Part shown: piece after piece, positions 23,965 to 36,852 of the stretch
Layout of the letters: every line of letters begins with the position of its first letter
Numbering within the stretch: position 1 is the first letter of the stretch
Source of the DNA: Balaenoptera acutorostrata
Lineage: Eukaryota; Chordata; Mammalia; Artiodactyla; Balaenopteridae
NCBI RefSeq assembly: GCF_949987535.1
Contig: NC_080082.1
Coordinates: forward strand, 32,338,011 to 32,402,010
Direction of reading: 5' to 3'
DNA length: 64,000 nt
Translations under genes and position numbers: made by a program
Notes under the pieces: generated by a model
Database searches by the model: none
The model's input: only the letters and a program-made list of their open reading frames with translations
Told to the model about the DNA's origin: nothing

Positions 23965-24289
23965 AACAATCATCTTTTTTTTTAAAATTTTATTTATTTA
24001 TTTATTTATCTATGGCTGTGTTGGGTCTTCGTTTCTGTGCGAGGGCTTTCTCCAGTTGCGGCAAGCGGGGGCCACTCTTCATTGCAGTGCGCGGGCCTCT
24101 CACTACAGCGGCCTCTCTTGTTGCGAAGCACAGGCTCCAGACGCGCAGGCTCAGTAGTTGTGGCTCACGGGCCCAGTTGCTCTGTGGCATGTGGGATCTT
24201 CCCAGACCAGGGCTCGAACCCGTGTCCCCTGCATTGGCAGGCAGATTCTCAACCACTGCGCCACCAGGGAAGCCCAACAATCATCTTTT
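23965..24289 (-). mobile_element. CHR-type SINE with 14-bp TSD
   Basis: Direct repeats aacaatcatctttt at 23965-23978 and 24276-24289 flank the element. The tRNA-like head is at the right edge. On the minus strand the A box (tggcgcagtgg, 24253-24263) and B box (ggttcgagccc, 24210-24220) are intact. The tail is a TTTA repeat at the left. A young copy, opposite in orientation to TOX3. Confidence 0.93.
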
Positions 24290-24354
24290 GATTGTCAGCG
24301 TGCAAGAGATTTGGACTTACTCACTCTTTTAGTGCATTTTAAGCCTCTTAATTG

Positions 24355-24355
<1 letters not shown>

Positions 24356-24394
<39 letters not shown>
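24356..24394. repeat. (AT)n microsatellite
   Basis: About 19 uninterrupted AT units followed by a degenerate gatatatgtgtgtatatatg stretch. Confidence 0.97.
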
Positions 24395-24397
<3 letters not shown>

Positions 24398-24439
24398 ATA
24401 TGTGTGTATATATGACTATATGTGTGAATTTAAGTTAAT

Positions 24440-25060
24440 ATATTTCACATACAAGTGTATAATTAATGAGTATGTTTCAAGAATAATAATAAAGCCATCA
24501 CCTATCTGCCCAACACCCAACTTAATTGAAAGTTATCAATAACATTGAAGCCTCCTCCATGTCATTCTCAATTGCAACTCCCTCCATCCCCACCCCCAGA
24601 GGCAGTCACTTTCCTGAATTTTTCATTTATCATTCCCTTGTTTTTTCTTTATAGTTTTACCATACATCTAGTTATCTCTCAACAACATATTGTTTAATTT
24701 TGCATATTTCTAATCTTTTAAATAAATGGAATTATACTGTGCTTTATACTCTGCATCATCTAAGTTGATGCATGTGGCTGTACTTTTTTGGTATTCACTG
24801 CTGTACACTATTGCATTGTATGGATGTACCATTTCTGTCAGTGGACACTTGACTTTATTACCAACATTTTGCTATTATGAACAGTATCCCTGCACACATC
24901 TTGTATCTGTACCAAAGTGCAGCATACAAGAGTTTCTCTCATGTGTTTGCTTAGAAGTGGAACTCATGGGTTTTAGGGTAGGGTTTGTGCTTGACTAGAT
25001 GATGTTGAACTGTTTTCCGGAGTGATTGTACTAATTTACACTCCCACCCAAGATGTTAGA
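24440..25060 (-). mobile_element. old L1 3' region
   Basis: Inverse L1 text: ccatcacctatctgcccaacac, cctgaatttttcatttatcattccc, atggaattatactgtgct, gctgtacactattgcattgta, acactcccaccc. The ORF2 frame is destroyed. Confidence 0.7.
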
Positions 25061-26889
25061 CGTCTCCTCCAAAACAGCCTTTGTATTAATGTCTCCAGAT
25101 ACTTGTATGATTAATTAATTATCTAATTAAGTCAAAGGGAAACTTTTCCTATATAATGGAAACTTATAGGAGTTCTGCTATGTTAGCATAATTCTTTGAT
25201 TACAGTGCTTAGTCAAAAGTGCTCAGTATTTTTGATCAAATATTAAATACGTTCAGAAGCAAGCCTGAAACTCATTCATAATATTGTTATAGTTATGCAA
25301 ATTCCATAACTTAGTTGTGATAGAGTTGAGTCCTTTGATTTACTTTCACTCCTTCCTGAGCTTTCTTCTACCACCTAACATGATTGAAAGTCACTATTTT
25401 CAAGTAATATAATCTAGATACCAAAAAGAAAGGAAAAAAGATAGTATTAGCCCTAGTAAAATGTAATTAAGATCATAGATAAACTGTAAAAATGATCTAA
25501 TGTATAAATCAAATCCTCAGTATGTAACTTCTGGACTTTAGTACCAGTTCTGGATGAACTGATACTTTGGGTTACCTATGGCATTTCTTTGCTCTATTAA
25601 TACGGAAATAATTGTATACCTCATTTTCTATTTTTGACATAATGTTTTCCTAAATATTTCTTTTCTTGTTTGTGGCTTATTTTGCTTATTGAAATGTGTG
25701 CAAACAATTAAGCATAAATGTTGAAATGAAGATTTCATGACTCCTTTAAGGTTCACCTTCCTAACACTTTATCACAGAAGCCCCCCGATGGCAAAGAAGG
25801 CAGAGGACTCACATTCTTCAAGGTCACTTAGCTGCCAGCAATTCTTTAAAGTCTCTTGTTTTATTTTTAACACAGTTTTTGCAATTTTTTAACGTAATTT
25901 CTCCACGTTTGCTATAATACAAAAGCCATGACTCTCCCCCCCCACCACATTCTTTGAGTAAAATTGATTATCTGGAAAACTGTCAACTTCATTCTGTAAC
26001 TCTGAAAACACTATTATGTATATCCTACATGTCTGCTGTGTACCCCAGTTAAATAGTGGGGTGCCACACATTTTAGCATTAAATATGAACTATGTGAATC
26101 TCATCATCTTGAGAGCCAATGACCACTTTGTTGGAAGCCTTTGAACAGTGTGAAGAGAATTCAGATCTCTGTGGAGGACTCTAATCACAGGTTCCAACCA
26201 CTTAAATCCATTAGTCTCCATGATGACCTCTTTGAGAACTCGACACAAACAATTCTACATTATAAATGGTAGCGCTTCTTAGATGAAGTAGATTTAGAAG
26301 GACATCCTAAGGGAAGTCAGAGTTCTACGGAGGAGAATATTAACGTGTGATTTAATCATGTTTTTGAATCTTTTAAATGATTATAAGTGGTATCTCATCG
26401 TGGGAGGCCTCCACAATAACTACATCCCCCTTAGCCCCCATGAAAGTTCTCTTACCTGCACCTTGCCTTCGGTCTCTGATTACTTTATGAACCTGACTGA
26501 TATGTTTGTGATAAATAACTTATGGTAGGGGGCTGGCTACCATGACCCTGTGAGCTTCAAAAGAAAGGCCAAGAATCCACGAGACTCTTGAGTCATGCAC
26601 TGTAGCCCTTTCATAATGCCTCTAATCTGTCTACCATTCAATCTGATGCATCACTTGGTGAGTTGGGTTGAGATGAAGTCTCTGATGACTATGTGTTTCG
26701 AATTCTTACCTATGGGAGGTTGTTTACCTTCTTGTTCTTTCCTCTTTTCTTGCCTTGGACCTGGCTTCTAGCAGTTGGAGAAAATGCTCCTCTTTATCTG
26801 TTGTATTTGTTCATGTCTTTCGGTAGTTAGACCTTTGGGCACATGGGTAATGAAGCTTGAGCAGTTTGTGTGTTTCAGGCATGTGCCTG
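25061..26889. other. AT-rich intronic sequence, nothing recognised
   Basis: Includes a perfect C10 run near 25937. No repeat family or exon could be supported. Confidence 0.4.
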
Positions 26890-27500
26890 CTAAGACTTGA
26901 AACCAAGAGGCACTTTGTGCATTGTTTTTAGCATGAGAAGAGTTTTAATTGCACTGCTCCCATAATTCTTGGATGTAGATAAAATAGACTTGGAATTTAA
27001 TATTGAGACCTTTCTCCTCTGGTGATTGTAATTCTGACTGGGAGTGTCAATTCAGGGCTAAGTTAATAAAATTCATCATTGAGGTCTCAAATAGATTTAG
27101 ATAAAAATTGAGATTCTCCTAGAGATTCTTAATTCTTCTTGTGATATAAAATTATTAGCTAGTTGATTGTGATTCTGACTGTTTTGCATTCTCCAGAAGG
27201 AACTTGGGGCTTATCCATGAGGCTGTTCTCTGGACGTCAAAGCAGTTGGTGATTTCTGTGGCAAAATCCAGTCATCAGCTTTATGAAAACTCAATTTAGT
27301 TACATTGTCTAGCATAATCTGTAATTATTCCTGTGCTTCCAAATTGTCAATCAGTTTGTTTAATGTTTAGTTTGGAGACCCTGGCATTCAGAATTTATTA
27401 TAGCTAAAGATACAAGCAAACAAGTAATCCCTCTGAAAAAAATGGATTAGCCAGTTATTATTGTGATTTGGGAAGCTAATAAATCAGAACTATTGGTGGC
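26890..27500. promoter_or_regulatory. candidate conserved non-coding block
   Basis: Repeat-free sequence dense in homeobox-like sites (gtaattattcctg, tcaatcagtttgtttaatg) and without microsatellites. Judged by appearance only. It may simply be unique intron. Confidence 0.3.
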
Positions 27501-27589
27501 ATAAATTAATCATTACATCTTAACTGCATTGATGACAAAAATGAGAGTAGCAAAAAGGTAAGAGTCAAGGATTCCTAGCCAGGCTTTTT

Positions 27590-28130
27590 CTTTCCCATGT
27601 ATTGGGCTCCTTACCTGATCTTCATTATCTTACTTCTTTAAAAGTTTCTCTCCTTTTAATATATCACTGCTGTTCTGTCGGACTTCTTTCATCTCCACTC
27701 TCCATTTCCCTAGATCGAGTCCCTTGCCTTGTCTTTCTGTCTCTCATGCTTGATCCTTTACTTGTCCATCCCAACAGGTCTTTAAGAGGCTCCTTTATCC
27801 CAACAGTGTAACAAACAACATCCCTTCCATCCTTTGAATCTCACCTGTGCTTTGCAGTGTTGGCATGTGAGCGGGAAAGAATGTAGCCATGACTATGCTC
27901 TCCAACCAGTGTGTGTGTGTGTGTGTGTGTGCGTGTGCGTGTGTGTGTGTAGCCCTGCATACACACAGACATTTCTCATTCTCTTCATTTTAGAACATGA
28001 GCATCTTAAGGGAATACGCCAGGCCTTTTCATCCTTTCCCAACCACAAAAATTGTTGCACAACTAGGAATCGTTGGCATATGCTGCCCTGATGTTCAATT
28101 TTGCTAAAAGAAACTACTTAATCCCTGGAC
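27590..28130 (+). repeat. L2-like fragment interrupted by (GT)n
   Basis: Weak L2-like pyrimidine-rich text (cttgatcctttacttgtcc, ttctcattctcttcattttagaacatgagcatctt) surrounds a GT/GC microsatellite at 27909-27950. The microsatellite is certain, the L2 call is weak. Confidence 0.45.
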
Positions 28131-28719
28131 TTTCAAGACCTATTATTTATTAAATATCTCATCTCCTGCTGTAGTGAATATGAAAGTAGTGATTCTGTTA
28201 GAGAACAAATACCAGAATATGACTACTTGATTTCAAAAGCAACAATAAATCAGGCTTTGGAGTGATGTGCAATTATCTCACACTTTTGTCCTTGGAGTAT
28301 TGTTTTGTAGTGTTGAAACTGGTTAACTTACAATATGTGTGTTGTTCCCATAAATGCATCCCTTGGTTCAAGTAATGTTGTAAAATAACAGCTCTTTTCA
28401 TTACTGTTTATTTCTTATTCTTTGAAAGTTGAAGAGAAACAAATTATATAGAATTTGCTCTGGAATATCTATCAATACAGTTGAAATATTAACTATTATT
28501 TTCTGTTGCCTTTCTCTCTTGTAAAACATTAGAAGATCCAGGTTATACTTTGATTTGGAAACTAAGGTAACATTTTGCCATTTCCTTCCCTTTCATTTGT
28601 TTCATTTGCTCATGCATTCAATATGAGTAACTAGGTATGTTGGCATTGTGCTGGGTTTTTAATATCATTAGAGATAAGCTGGAAGAAAGTTGATAGCAAC
28701 AGTTGTGATAGGGTGGGTA

Positions 28720-28905
28720 GAAGGAATATGCTTTACGTATATTCATTGTCTGGTCCTCACAAGGAATGACAGTATGAGGTCAGGACTATCATCATCTCCA
28801 TTTTACAGGTGAGGAAACTGACACCTTGCTATGGTAGGTCACTTGCCCAGTGTCACACAGCTGTCCTGGAACGCAGCCCTGTTTGACGTCATAGCCCAAG
28901 GCTCT
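28720..28905 (+). mobile_element. MIR SINE
   Basis: gtctggtcctcacaagg, atctccattttacaggtgaggaaactgac, cacttgcccagtgtcacacagctg are clear MIR landmarks. Confidence 0.82.
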
Positions 28906-29030
28906 TTCTTCATTCTGCATTTTTATACTTTCTAAATTTCTTTAATGAGCAAACATAATTTTTATGGTGGAATGATCCCAATAAACATCAAGCTTTAAAA
29001 AATTAAGTAGATACAAGTAATAATTTAAAC

Positions 29031-29250
29031 CAGAGGTTGGCGAACTATGGCCCATGGGCTGGTCACCTGGTTTTGTAAATAAAGTTTTATTGGAACACAG
29101 CCACACTCATCCATTTATGTAAGTCTGTCTTCTGTGGCTGCTTTCATGCTCCATCAGGCAGAGCTGAGTAGTTGCAATACAGACCAGATGGCTCATAGAG
29201 CCTAAAATATTTACTATCTGGTCCTTTAAGAAAAAGTTTGCTGATCTCTG
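29031..29250 (-). mobile_element. hAT-Charlie element, MER58-like
   Basis: Full length: cagaggttggcgaactatggcc, gtaaataaagttttattgg, aacacagccac, ctgctttcatgctcc, agcctaaaatatttac, aaaagtttgctgatctctg. Terminal inverted repeats match the consensus with mismatches. The MER58 name is from memory; the hAT-Charlie class is firm. Confidence 0.75.
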
Positions 29251-29896
29251 TAACATGTAAAAATGCATTGTTATTGTTATTATTCATATTAATATTATAC
29301 CAGCAAACCAATGTTATACTTAAAGCAAGAAGCAGTACTGTTTGATAATGTTTTGAAATTCCTAGAAACTGAGTTACCAAGGTTCAGTCTTCATTAGGAT
29401 ATTATGGTATTCTTATCTTAGTCTCTCAAGAAAATTTTGTAATAATTGTAAAATACTTCCTCTGCTTTTAGTTTTATTAAGAGTGATATTTAAGAGCTAA
29501 TTCTGGAATTCTTTATTTTGACTACAGCATAATCAATTTATGTGGTTGAACTTCACTACTAAAGATTACCCTTAAAAACCTTAGTGTGTTCGTTAGACGT
29601 GGCAGCCAGGATCAATAGTAATTTTCCTTCTTTGCTACTGAAATAGTTTCTCAATCTGTCCTTTTTGTTGAGAATAGGCTTCTACATTTTAACTGAAAAT
29701 TATTTTCTTTTCTTGAAGACCCATTCTTGTAGGTTTGATCTGCATAATATTTACTACTGCTTATCCTGTGGGAAACTGGCCTTCTGGCCAATATACAAGA
29801 GAAGACATTTTAGAAGTAAGAGTTAAACTTGAAGCATGAAAGAGTGTAGCTTTTTCTAGACATGTTAGATTTTCTTCCTGTTTTTTATGGCTGCAG

Positions 29897-29934
<38 letters not shown>

Positions 29935-30534
29935 CCTGGTACTGCACACGGGCTGGCAAACAGTAGGCACTCAGGAAATGCTTGACTATTTGTCTTATTG
30001 TTGGGTTAGAAGGAACTTTCAGGAAAAAGTGGAGTTGCAGTGTCCCAGAAAACCATGCATTGATAAGCCACCTGGGATGATGTGGCCACTTTACTTACAG
30101 GACTCACTGACATACCCACGTTTTGTTTGGTGGGTATTCAAATTACAGGAAACTGATATCTTCCTTCCCTTTTCTGTTGCTTCCTTCCCTCAAGTAATTG
30201 CAGGATGGTGAGACAAGTCCGTGCCACCCCAGGAAGGAAGGCAGAGGAAGCCTTAGTTGGTGGTGTGGTTGTCTCTTATAGATCATTCTAGATAAGGAGG
30301 GTTGTCAAAAGGAATTTGTTTAGCAGGAGTTTCCCCAGTATGGTCTCACGTAGCTCAGGGAGTGACTTTAGGATTGGAGAAGAAAATATTAGTAATTCTG
30401 TGTTTCTCATCCTTTTTAATTACAATTTTTGATATGTTTTTAAATATGCATAATATGTCAGAATGGGGGTAATTAGGTGTATACATTATAACTAAATAAA
30501 CCTGCTTATGTTGGCAGTGGATGCCAGTGGTTTT
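29251..30534. other. intronic sequence with one (GT)n microsatellite
   Basis: A pure GT run of about 17 units lies at 29899-29933. The rest shows no recognisable repeat or exon. Confidence 0.5.
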
Positions 30535-30748
30535 AGGGAGACAGTTCAGTGACTCAAGAGTGTGGAGCCAGCTTTCTGCATCACCAGGTTGCCTTGGTCT
30601 AGGTCCTCAGTTCGTAGGATGGATATAGTCATGGTACCTTTCTCAGAGGTTGTTGTGAGGAAGTAATGAATTAGCATATGGAAAGGGCTTTGAACTGTGC
30701 CTGGTAACTTGGTAAGTAATATGAAAGTGTTAGCTATTATTATTTATG
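30535..30748 (+). mobile_element. MIR SINE
   Basis: gagtgtggagccagctttctg, gtacctttctcagaggttgttgtgagg, gaactgtgcctggtaactt, gttagctattattattt match MIR in order. Confidence 0.8.
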
Positions 30749-30814
30749 AGAATATTTTTAGTAGAGGTGTGTAATAAAAAATAATTGGAGACTACTTAAT
30801 TAGAATTTAAGGTT

Positions 30815-31155
30815 TCAGAATCAGACTGTTCTTAGTTTGAGTCCAGTTTTTCTTGCTGTGCAACTGTGGACAAGTTACTTAACTTCTCTGAGCTTTGTCT
30901 CCTTAGCTATAAATGGGGATAGTAAAAATAAAAATACCATATTTTATTGACTAAGGCACACATTTATTCACATTTTAACATGTCTGTAGTTGGATTGTAT
31001 TTTACAATCAGTGGTGTCCTAGGTTTCATAAAATATGATCGTTTTTTTTACCTCGTAAAGATGTTGTGAAGGATGAATTAGATAATTAATGGGAAATGAT
31101 TAGCAGAATGCCTAACATACAGAAGGTGCTCAATAAATATTAACTGTTGTTATTA
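30815..31155 (+). mobile_element. MIR SINE split by a 100-bp insertion
   Basis: MIR left part (agactgttcttagtttgagtcc, caagttacttaacttctctgag, tataaatggggatagta) breaks at 30937 and resumes after 31037 (tacctcgtaaagatgttgtgaagg, ggtgctcaataaatattaac). The interruption is the inverted-repeat element listed next. Confidence 0.82.
30938..31037. mobile_element. 100-bp inverted-repeat element inside a MIR
   Basis: Perfect 10-bp terminal inverted repeats catattttat / ataaaatatg, continuing imperfectly to about 26 bp (ctaaggcacac against the inverse of gtgtcctagg). It has the form of a MITE. Family not named. Confidence 0.6.
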
Positions 31156-32404
31156 AGACACATTGGCATATGGATTATTCTAAAAGGGAGGTGAGAAAGC
31201 AAAATGCAGTGACAGTCGTTGGAAGGTTTTTGGAGATCAGCTCTTGATACCTAGTGGGAGTATAGATTTCAGCCTTCACACACTTGGAAATGCTTCTATG
31301 GTACCCAGCTTGAGAAATGTGGCAGCATTTTAATGTTCTCCAGAAATCTTTGTGAAACATCCTGTGTGATACTATTGGTTCATATGATCAAATGCTGATG
31401 AGGTAGTACCAGTACTGGTAAGTTAGCTGGGTATTTGTTGAATATAAGGCTATGTCAGGAGTTACGGCCTATGCTGAGGAGTTGATATGCACAAGATGTA
31501 CACGTTTTAGTTACATACTGTTTGGTGTTTGTTCCTGTCATATTGCCACCTCCTCCAATAACTGAGATGTTCAAACACAAGAAGGACATGTGCAGATACA
31601 GGGTACAATTTGACACAATGTGACTTTCTAGGCCAACTAGTGAGTTACTTCTTTTAAATCTCTTAAATATAGCACACTCTCTTTTATTTGGAGAGGAAAA
31701 CCATGGTCAGCAAACCCTTTTCCAGTTCTAGAATGCCCTGTCTTTGCAAAGATGGAAAACTTCTGGCCTACATTATAGTATCCATTCTTACATGGAACCA
31801 GAGAAGAAATTCATAGTTACCACTTTGAAGCCAGTGACTTTTATGTTTAAACCAAAGATTGATGCTTCCCATGGTTTTCTGTTTGTCCCAGACATCTTAT
31901 ACACTCTCAGAAACTGACAGAGAACTGACTTGGAAAAAGCTTTTGTGAAGGGCCACGCATCCTTCCCTCATACTTAGGGTGATGCTAGAGTTGCTCTTCA
32001 GTGCTTCTCTGCTCACCCTCTACCTGTCTGGGCAGGTATATATTTGAGACCATAGGGAAGGCACATTTTCAGCTTGCTAGAACCACTAGCCCAGGTGTGC
32101 GCTCTGCCAGACACCAAGAGTATCCTGAGGTGGGTCTTAGATCCTTCCAGACTGCTAGAGAGGAGATTGGTTTAGAAATAAATAATCCAGCCAAGTTTAC
32201 ATCCTTTTTATTTGGGCTGGAGGACAGGGAGAAAAGAGGGCCTTTGACCAAAAGCCTTCAGGCAGTTTTACTTCATCATTTTGTTTATCATGGGTTTTTA
32301 GAATCACCCTGGTCTTAAAAAATCTGATTCCAGAAGTGATGGATTCTTCATCCTTCGTTTAGAATCCTCTCGTTTATGATTTTTAATTATCTTTTTAATT
32401 TTTA
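31156..32404. other. intronic sequence, nothing recognised
   Basis: No repeat family, exon or RNA gene supported. Confidence 0.4.
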
Positions 32405-32590
32405 AAAATTTTATTGAAGTATAGTCAATTTGCCATATCGTGTTAGTTACAGCGCAGTGATTCAGTTATACATATATACGTCTATTCTTTTTCAGCTTCT
32501 TTTCCCTTATAGGTTATTACAAAATGTTGAGTATAGTTCTTGTGCTGTACAGTAGGTCCCTTGTTGGTTATGTTATGGTTTTTTTTTTTT
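32405..32590 (-). mobile_element. cetartiodactyl L1 3' UTR fragment
   Basis: Plus strand: ttattgaagtatagtcaatttg, gtgattcagttatacatatat, ttttcccttataggttattac, gtgctgtacagtaggtccc: inverse of the L1 3' end. Confidence 0.8.
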
Positions 32591-35500
32591 TGAATCAGAA
32601 ACCTTACATCAATAGTATAGGCGAACATAGCTTTAGTTAACATCATGAGCATTTGGAACACACGCCATGAAGAAAAACGAAGGAATACCTTTCAAATAAT
32701 TCACAAGGATGGGATGTTAACGTGTTGTTCCCAAGTAAATGCCGCCTGGCTTCCTTTGAGCAGCTCTCTGCATCGCTAAGACTGGTGTGGGAGCACCTAA
32801 TTCCCTTCTTGCCTACTGGCTTTCTAATTTTTCCCCTGTGATCATAGTTATAAAACCTAATTTCCAGGGGGTCTTGTGAATCATATTAGTAGCTTGGTGT
32901 TATAATAGCAATTTTATATTGCATTGGTATTCATTTTCACTATTACGGAATAATCAAATCAGCACCTCTCTTATTATGCTGTTGAAATAGAAAATAATGG
33001 ACTGTAATGTAAAACTGCTAATGTGATGAAACTCGCTCATTGTGTTAGGGTAAGAATGTCCTCCTTTCTTGTTCCAGCTCACTTGAAACTGTGATTGAGG
33101 AAGGAAATGGAAAGCATTTCTACATCTGTGATAAGGTCCCGCGTATATTCTTCATTTGAATACATAATTGTCTCTTTATGGCTCAGGGAGGGCTGGTCTG
33201 CACACTCGGAGGCCTTCCTGCCACCAGGGTGATGTTCCGGCTGGCGAGCCGGAGGCTGCATGACCAGTTTTATACCGCGGCTTCCCTTTTAATCATGAGT
33301 AACATTTGATGTCTCTTTGCTTCCAGAGGAATTGTTTGCGCCCTCTTTCATGCTCATCCAGGCCTTCCTCTGGCTTAAAAAAAAAAAAAAAAGCCAACTT
33401 GAAGAACACTTTTAGGCTACATTGTTAGAAAGTACAACAAGCCCCCCAAAGGTTCTGATCTGACAGGGATGTTGGGAGGCAGGTCAAGTGACTGCCTAAT
33501 GAAGATGAATGAAGAAAATTGCCGGTACCAGGATCACGCGGGGGCTCCCGGCCCAGGTTGTTGAAAGTGTGATGGAATCTCATCGCTTCATTTATCAGTG
33601 TCATATTTGGGCTAAAAGTGAGCAGTATTGTTCTCATTTCTCCCAGATGGATGGGTCAACGTTAATATTTATTGCTCTTGTAGAACATTTGTTTGATGTA
33701 TTTCCATTAGCTAGGCAATAATAGAAAAGCAGTGGAGAGAATCATAAAACAGTTCCCTTCCTATTCAGTTGAAATACAGCGTCCACTAATGTATAACTAC
33801 GGCTTGAAGTGCCATTGATTTCCCCCCTTTTGGTTGATGACATGATTGTATACATTAGAGATTCCCATGAAAATAATGAGGAAGCGGCGTGAATATAATA
33901 TATATTGAGAGCAGCTGGCGGGGTATAAATTGTGTTGTCTTTTGATTTTCCTGATTTGGTCATATAATTGGTGAATTTCTCTTGGCTATATATTAAATTC
34001 TTAGCCCAATATCACATTTTAGAATTGGGAATAATGTGCAATAGATCGCATCATCCTCTGGGTTCTACGGCGAATCTCAATAAAGCTAGAATTTTCGTCA
34101 CATTATAGAGCAAATTGTTTTCAGTCACTGAATAATGTTGATTTTTTTTCTTTCTATCTTTGTGGGAGAAAAATACCTTGTTACACAAATTATTTTCTCC
34201 TATGCTTTGAATATATTAAAGATAAAACCCTAAACATTCGAAAAGATTGGCTCTGCAGGGACATCCCGATTTATTAGCTGATACATTTTGCAGGAATCTG
34301 AACATTGGGATATTATTTTATACTGTGGAACAAACCTAGCTCTTTGTGAGGTAGGTGTTGTCTTAAGTGCAAAGCAAACATCCTAGCCATATGTTTCTAT
34401 AATTTAAATTAATTTGGTACAGTCATACTGTTAATCTTTAGTGACTTGTTGATTGGCATTTTGCAGACATATTTCTGGAAGGCTCCCAATACCATTTTCT
34501 GCAGCCTTTCTGGCAGTAGCAAAGAGCACATTTCCACAAATTGGAATCTTGTACAGCACTGGGAAGCGAGCCAAGATTTAAATTAGACAATAACCTCTGC
34601 TCTGTATATAGCTTCTATTCTTCAGCTGTAGGCAGAGTGATTTGTTTAAAACAGTCAGCCCTGTAGCATATAATAGACTGATATATGAGTCACTCCTTGG
34701 CAATGTGTGTTTCTTAAATTTATATAGATTGAACAACTGGTTGGTAATGTACTTAGTTACAGTTGTACAAACAATAACTATTAGCAGGGCTGAAACAGGC
34801 CTGGAAAAGCTACTCTGGGCGGGTGTTTGTGAGGATCCTGAAGTATTGCCGAATTTCAGAATAATTCCCCTTTGGAGGCTGAGGGAGACTCTATTTCATA
34901 AACATGAGTGTGCTTTTTTAGCAAAGTAGCCATAAAAGTTTTATGTTATAGTTTTCTGTTTCTCATTTTCTATTTGTTTAAAATTGAATTGGGGAACCTA
35001 ATTGGTTTCAAAAATTAAACTTAACATCAGTCTACATTTGGGGCAGGATAATTTGGTTGCAGGGTTTTTGTGTGTGTGTTTTTAAACGTTTGCTATTTCT
35101 TTTAAAAGAACAGGGGTATAAATACGTGTTTTCCGTTTTTTTCCCAGGTTCGATTGTCACTGGCATTAACCGTTCATAGGTTGAAAGAGATCTTTCTGGA
35201 CAACAAACATCTTTTCTTAAGAGAAAAGCTTGTGCTCCAAGTTCAGTTCATGTTTATTTAAAAGATTAAGATCATTAGACCAGATCTCACTTTTTTTTTT
35301 GTCCAAAAGAAAATTGATTTTGCTTCCCATAAAAGTGGGATCTGAAAGAGGATATTCAGGAATACGCAAATAGAGGCGATAGAGAAATCTGTTTGTGCAG
35401 CTGAACAAAGCAATTCTGTTTTTACTGCTGAACATTTACTTAGCCTTGGTGTGAAAATTTCTGAACAGAATTGTCACCTGTCTTTAGAAAGTACTTCTTT

Positions 35501-36250
35501 TGTAAGGCGAAGGGGATCATTTTGATCTGAAATGTTTTAATGCTTTTTTTTTTTTTTTTTTTGCTTATGCCAACTCGAGCATTTATAAAATAAGGCACCC
35601 TGTAAATATTGAACAATACAAAGACATCTTTCATAACAGTTTATAGTATGTTGCATGTGCTCCGTGGAAACCAAGCAGTAGTTAGTGGCAAATGATATGC
35701 CAATCAAAAATTATTATTGCGAGTATATAACCTGGTATAATGCAGTATCTTATCTGGAATTGTCAACTTGATATAAGCCAAGTCTTTGTCTTTTAAAGTT
35801 AAGCTCTTGTTTGCCCTCAGTTAATTCTGTCTCCCAAAGGCTCATTTGAATTGCATAAAGGATAATCTACTTGACAGTTTTATACATTTAAACAATCTTG
35901 ATTATATGGTATTTTACAGGTTTTTTTTTTTTTAGAAGCTCCCAGTTACTATTTTGTGTAGGCTTTTTAGTCTTTAGTTAGAAAAGAATGCAAGAATCTC
36001 ACGGGTAGAATTCCATACTCTTCTGTGAACAGCATTTAGTAAAACTGGGTATAGCACCTCTTTCTACGGCCTGCGGTTCATGGTGATAAGGTTTGATTGT
36101 TGTGGTGGAGGTCGTTTTCAAAGTTTCTCAGACCAAACTTCTAGTGAGAATAACTGGAAGAAAATGTAATACTCAGGTATCACTCTACTGAAATAGTCAT
36201 TTATAGATCCTCTTTTACCCTCCCTCCATGGTCAGTTCAAGCATTTCTAG
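32591..36250. promoter_or_regulatory. repeat-free 3.6-kb candidate regulatory block
   Basis: No transposon or microsatellite is visible for 3.6 kb, in contrast to the flanks. The text is rich in ATTA-type sites and spared CpGs (ggctggcgagccgg, ataccgcggcttccc, gcgtgaatataatatat, tctacggcgaatctc). Repeat exclusion of this kind is typical of introns of developmental transcription factors carrying enhancers. Acting as TOX3 enhancers is an inference. The best sub-blocks by eye are 33060-33320, 33420-34600 and 35030-35890. Confidence 0.45.
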
Positions 36251-36379
36251 ATGAATTTGGGGTGGGGGATTTCAGGATCAAGTGCCTTGCTGCAAGAATT
36301 TGGAGATTATCAACGGACCAGCTGTGTAGTGGAAGGATAGGGGTGTGTATAAACACTGTGGTGGTCGCCGAGAGCACGC

Positions 36380-36580
36380 CATCTGGCAGGATCCAGCCTG
36401 GCTTCGAATCTTGTGTCCACCACACGTGCACGCACCGTGTGACTTTCAAACAAGATGCTAAACTCCTCTGAGCGTCAGCTTCTGCATCTGCAAGCGGAGG
36501 AGACAGTAGTACTTCCCTCATTTAGGGTTATGACCCATGTGAAATGTGCTGCAATGCCAGTAAATGTTACTATTAGTGTG
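36380..36580 (+). mobile_element. MIR SINE
   Basis: ggcttcgaatcttgtgtcc, cgtgtgactttcaaacaag, tgagcgtcagcttctgcatctgc, acttccctcatttagggttatg match the MIR body. Confidence 0.78.
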
Positions 36581-36852
36581 GTCTGTCTGTGAGATGTTTT
36601 AGAACTAGTGAGATTTGGGAAAGCGGGTCCAGAGTGGTTAGTACTTACTTTCATTTCACCAGCCAAGTATTTGATAATTACTTGATCATCATTAGGAAGG
36701 TCACATGGCGATTCTTCATATCTTCTGAAGAAGTGTGTTTGGAAGACAAAAATTAGGTATCAGGGAATTGCGTTTTGAGGAGATAGGAAGATCTCTGTTT
36801 CCAAAAGTACTTTCTGAACTGACTTCTTTGAAGGTAATGTAAAGGTAAAAAT

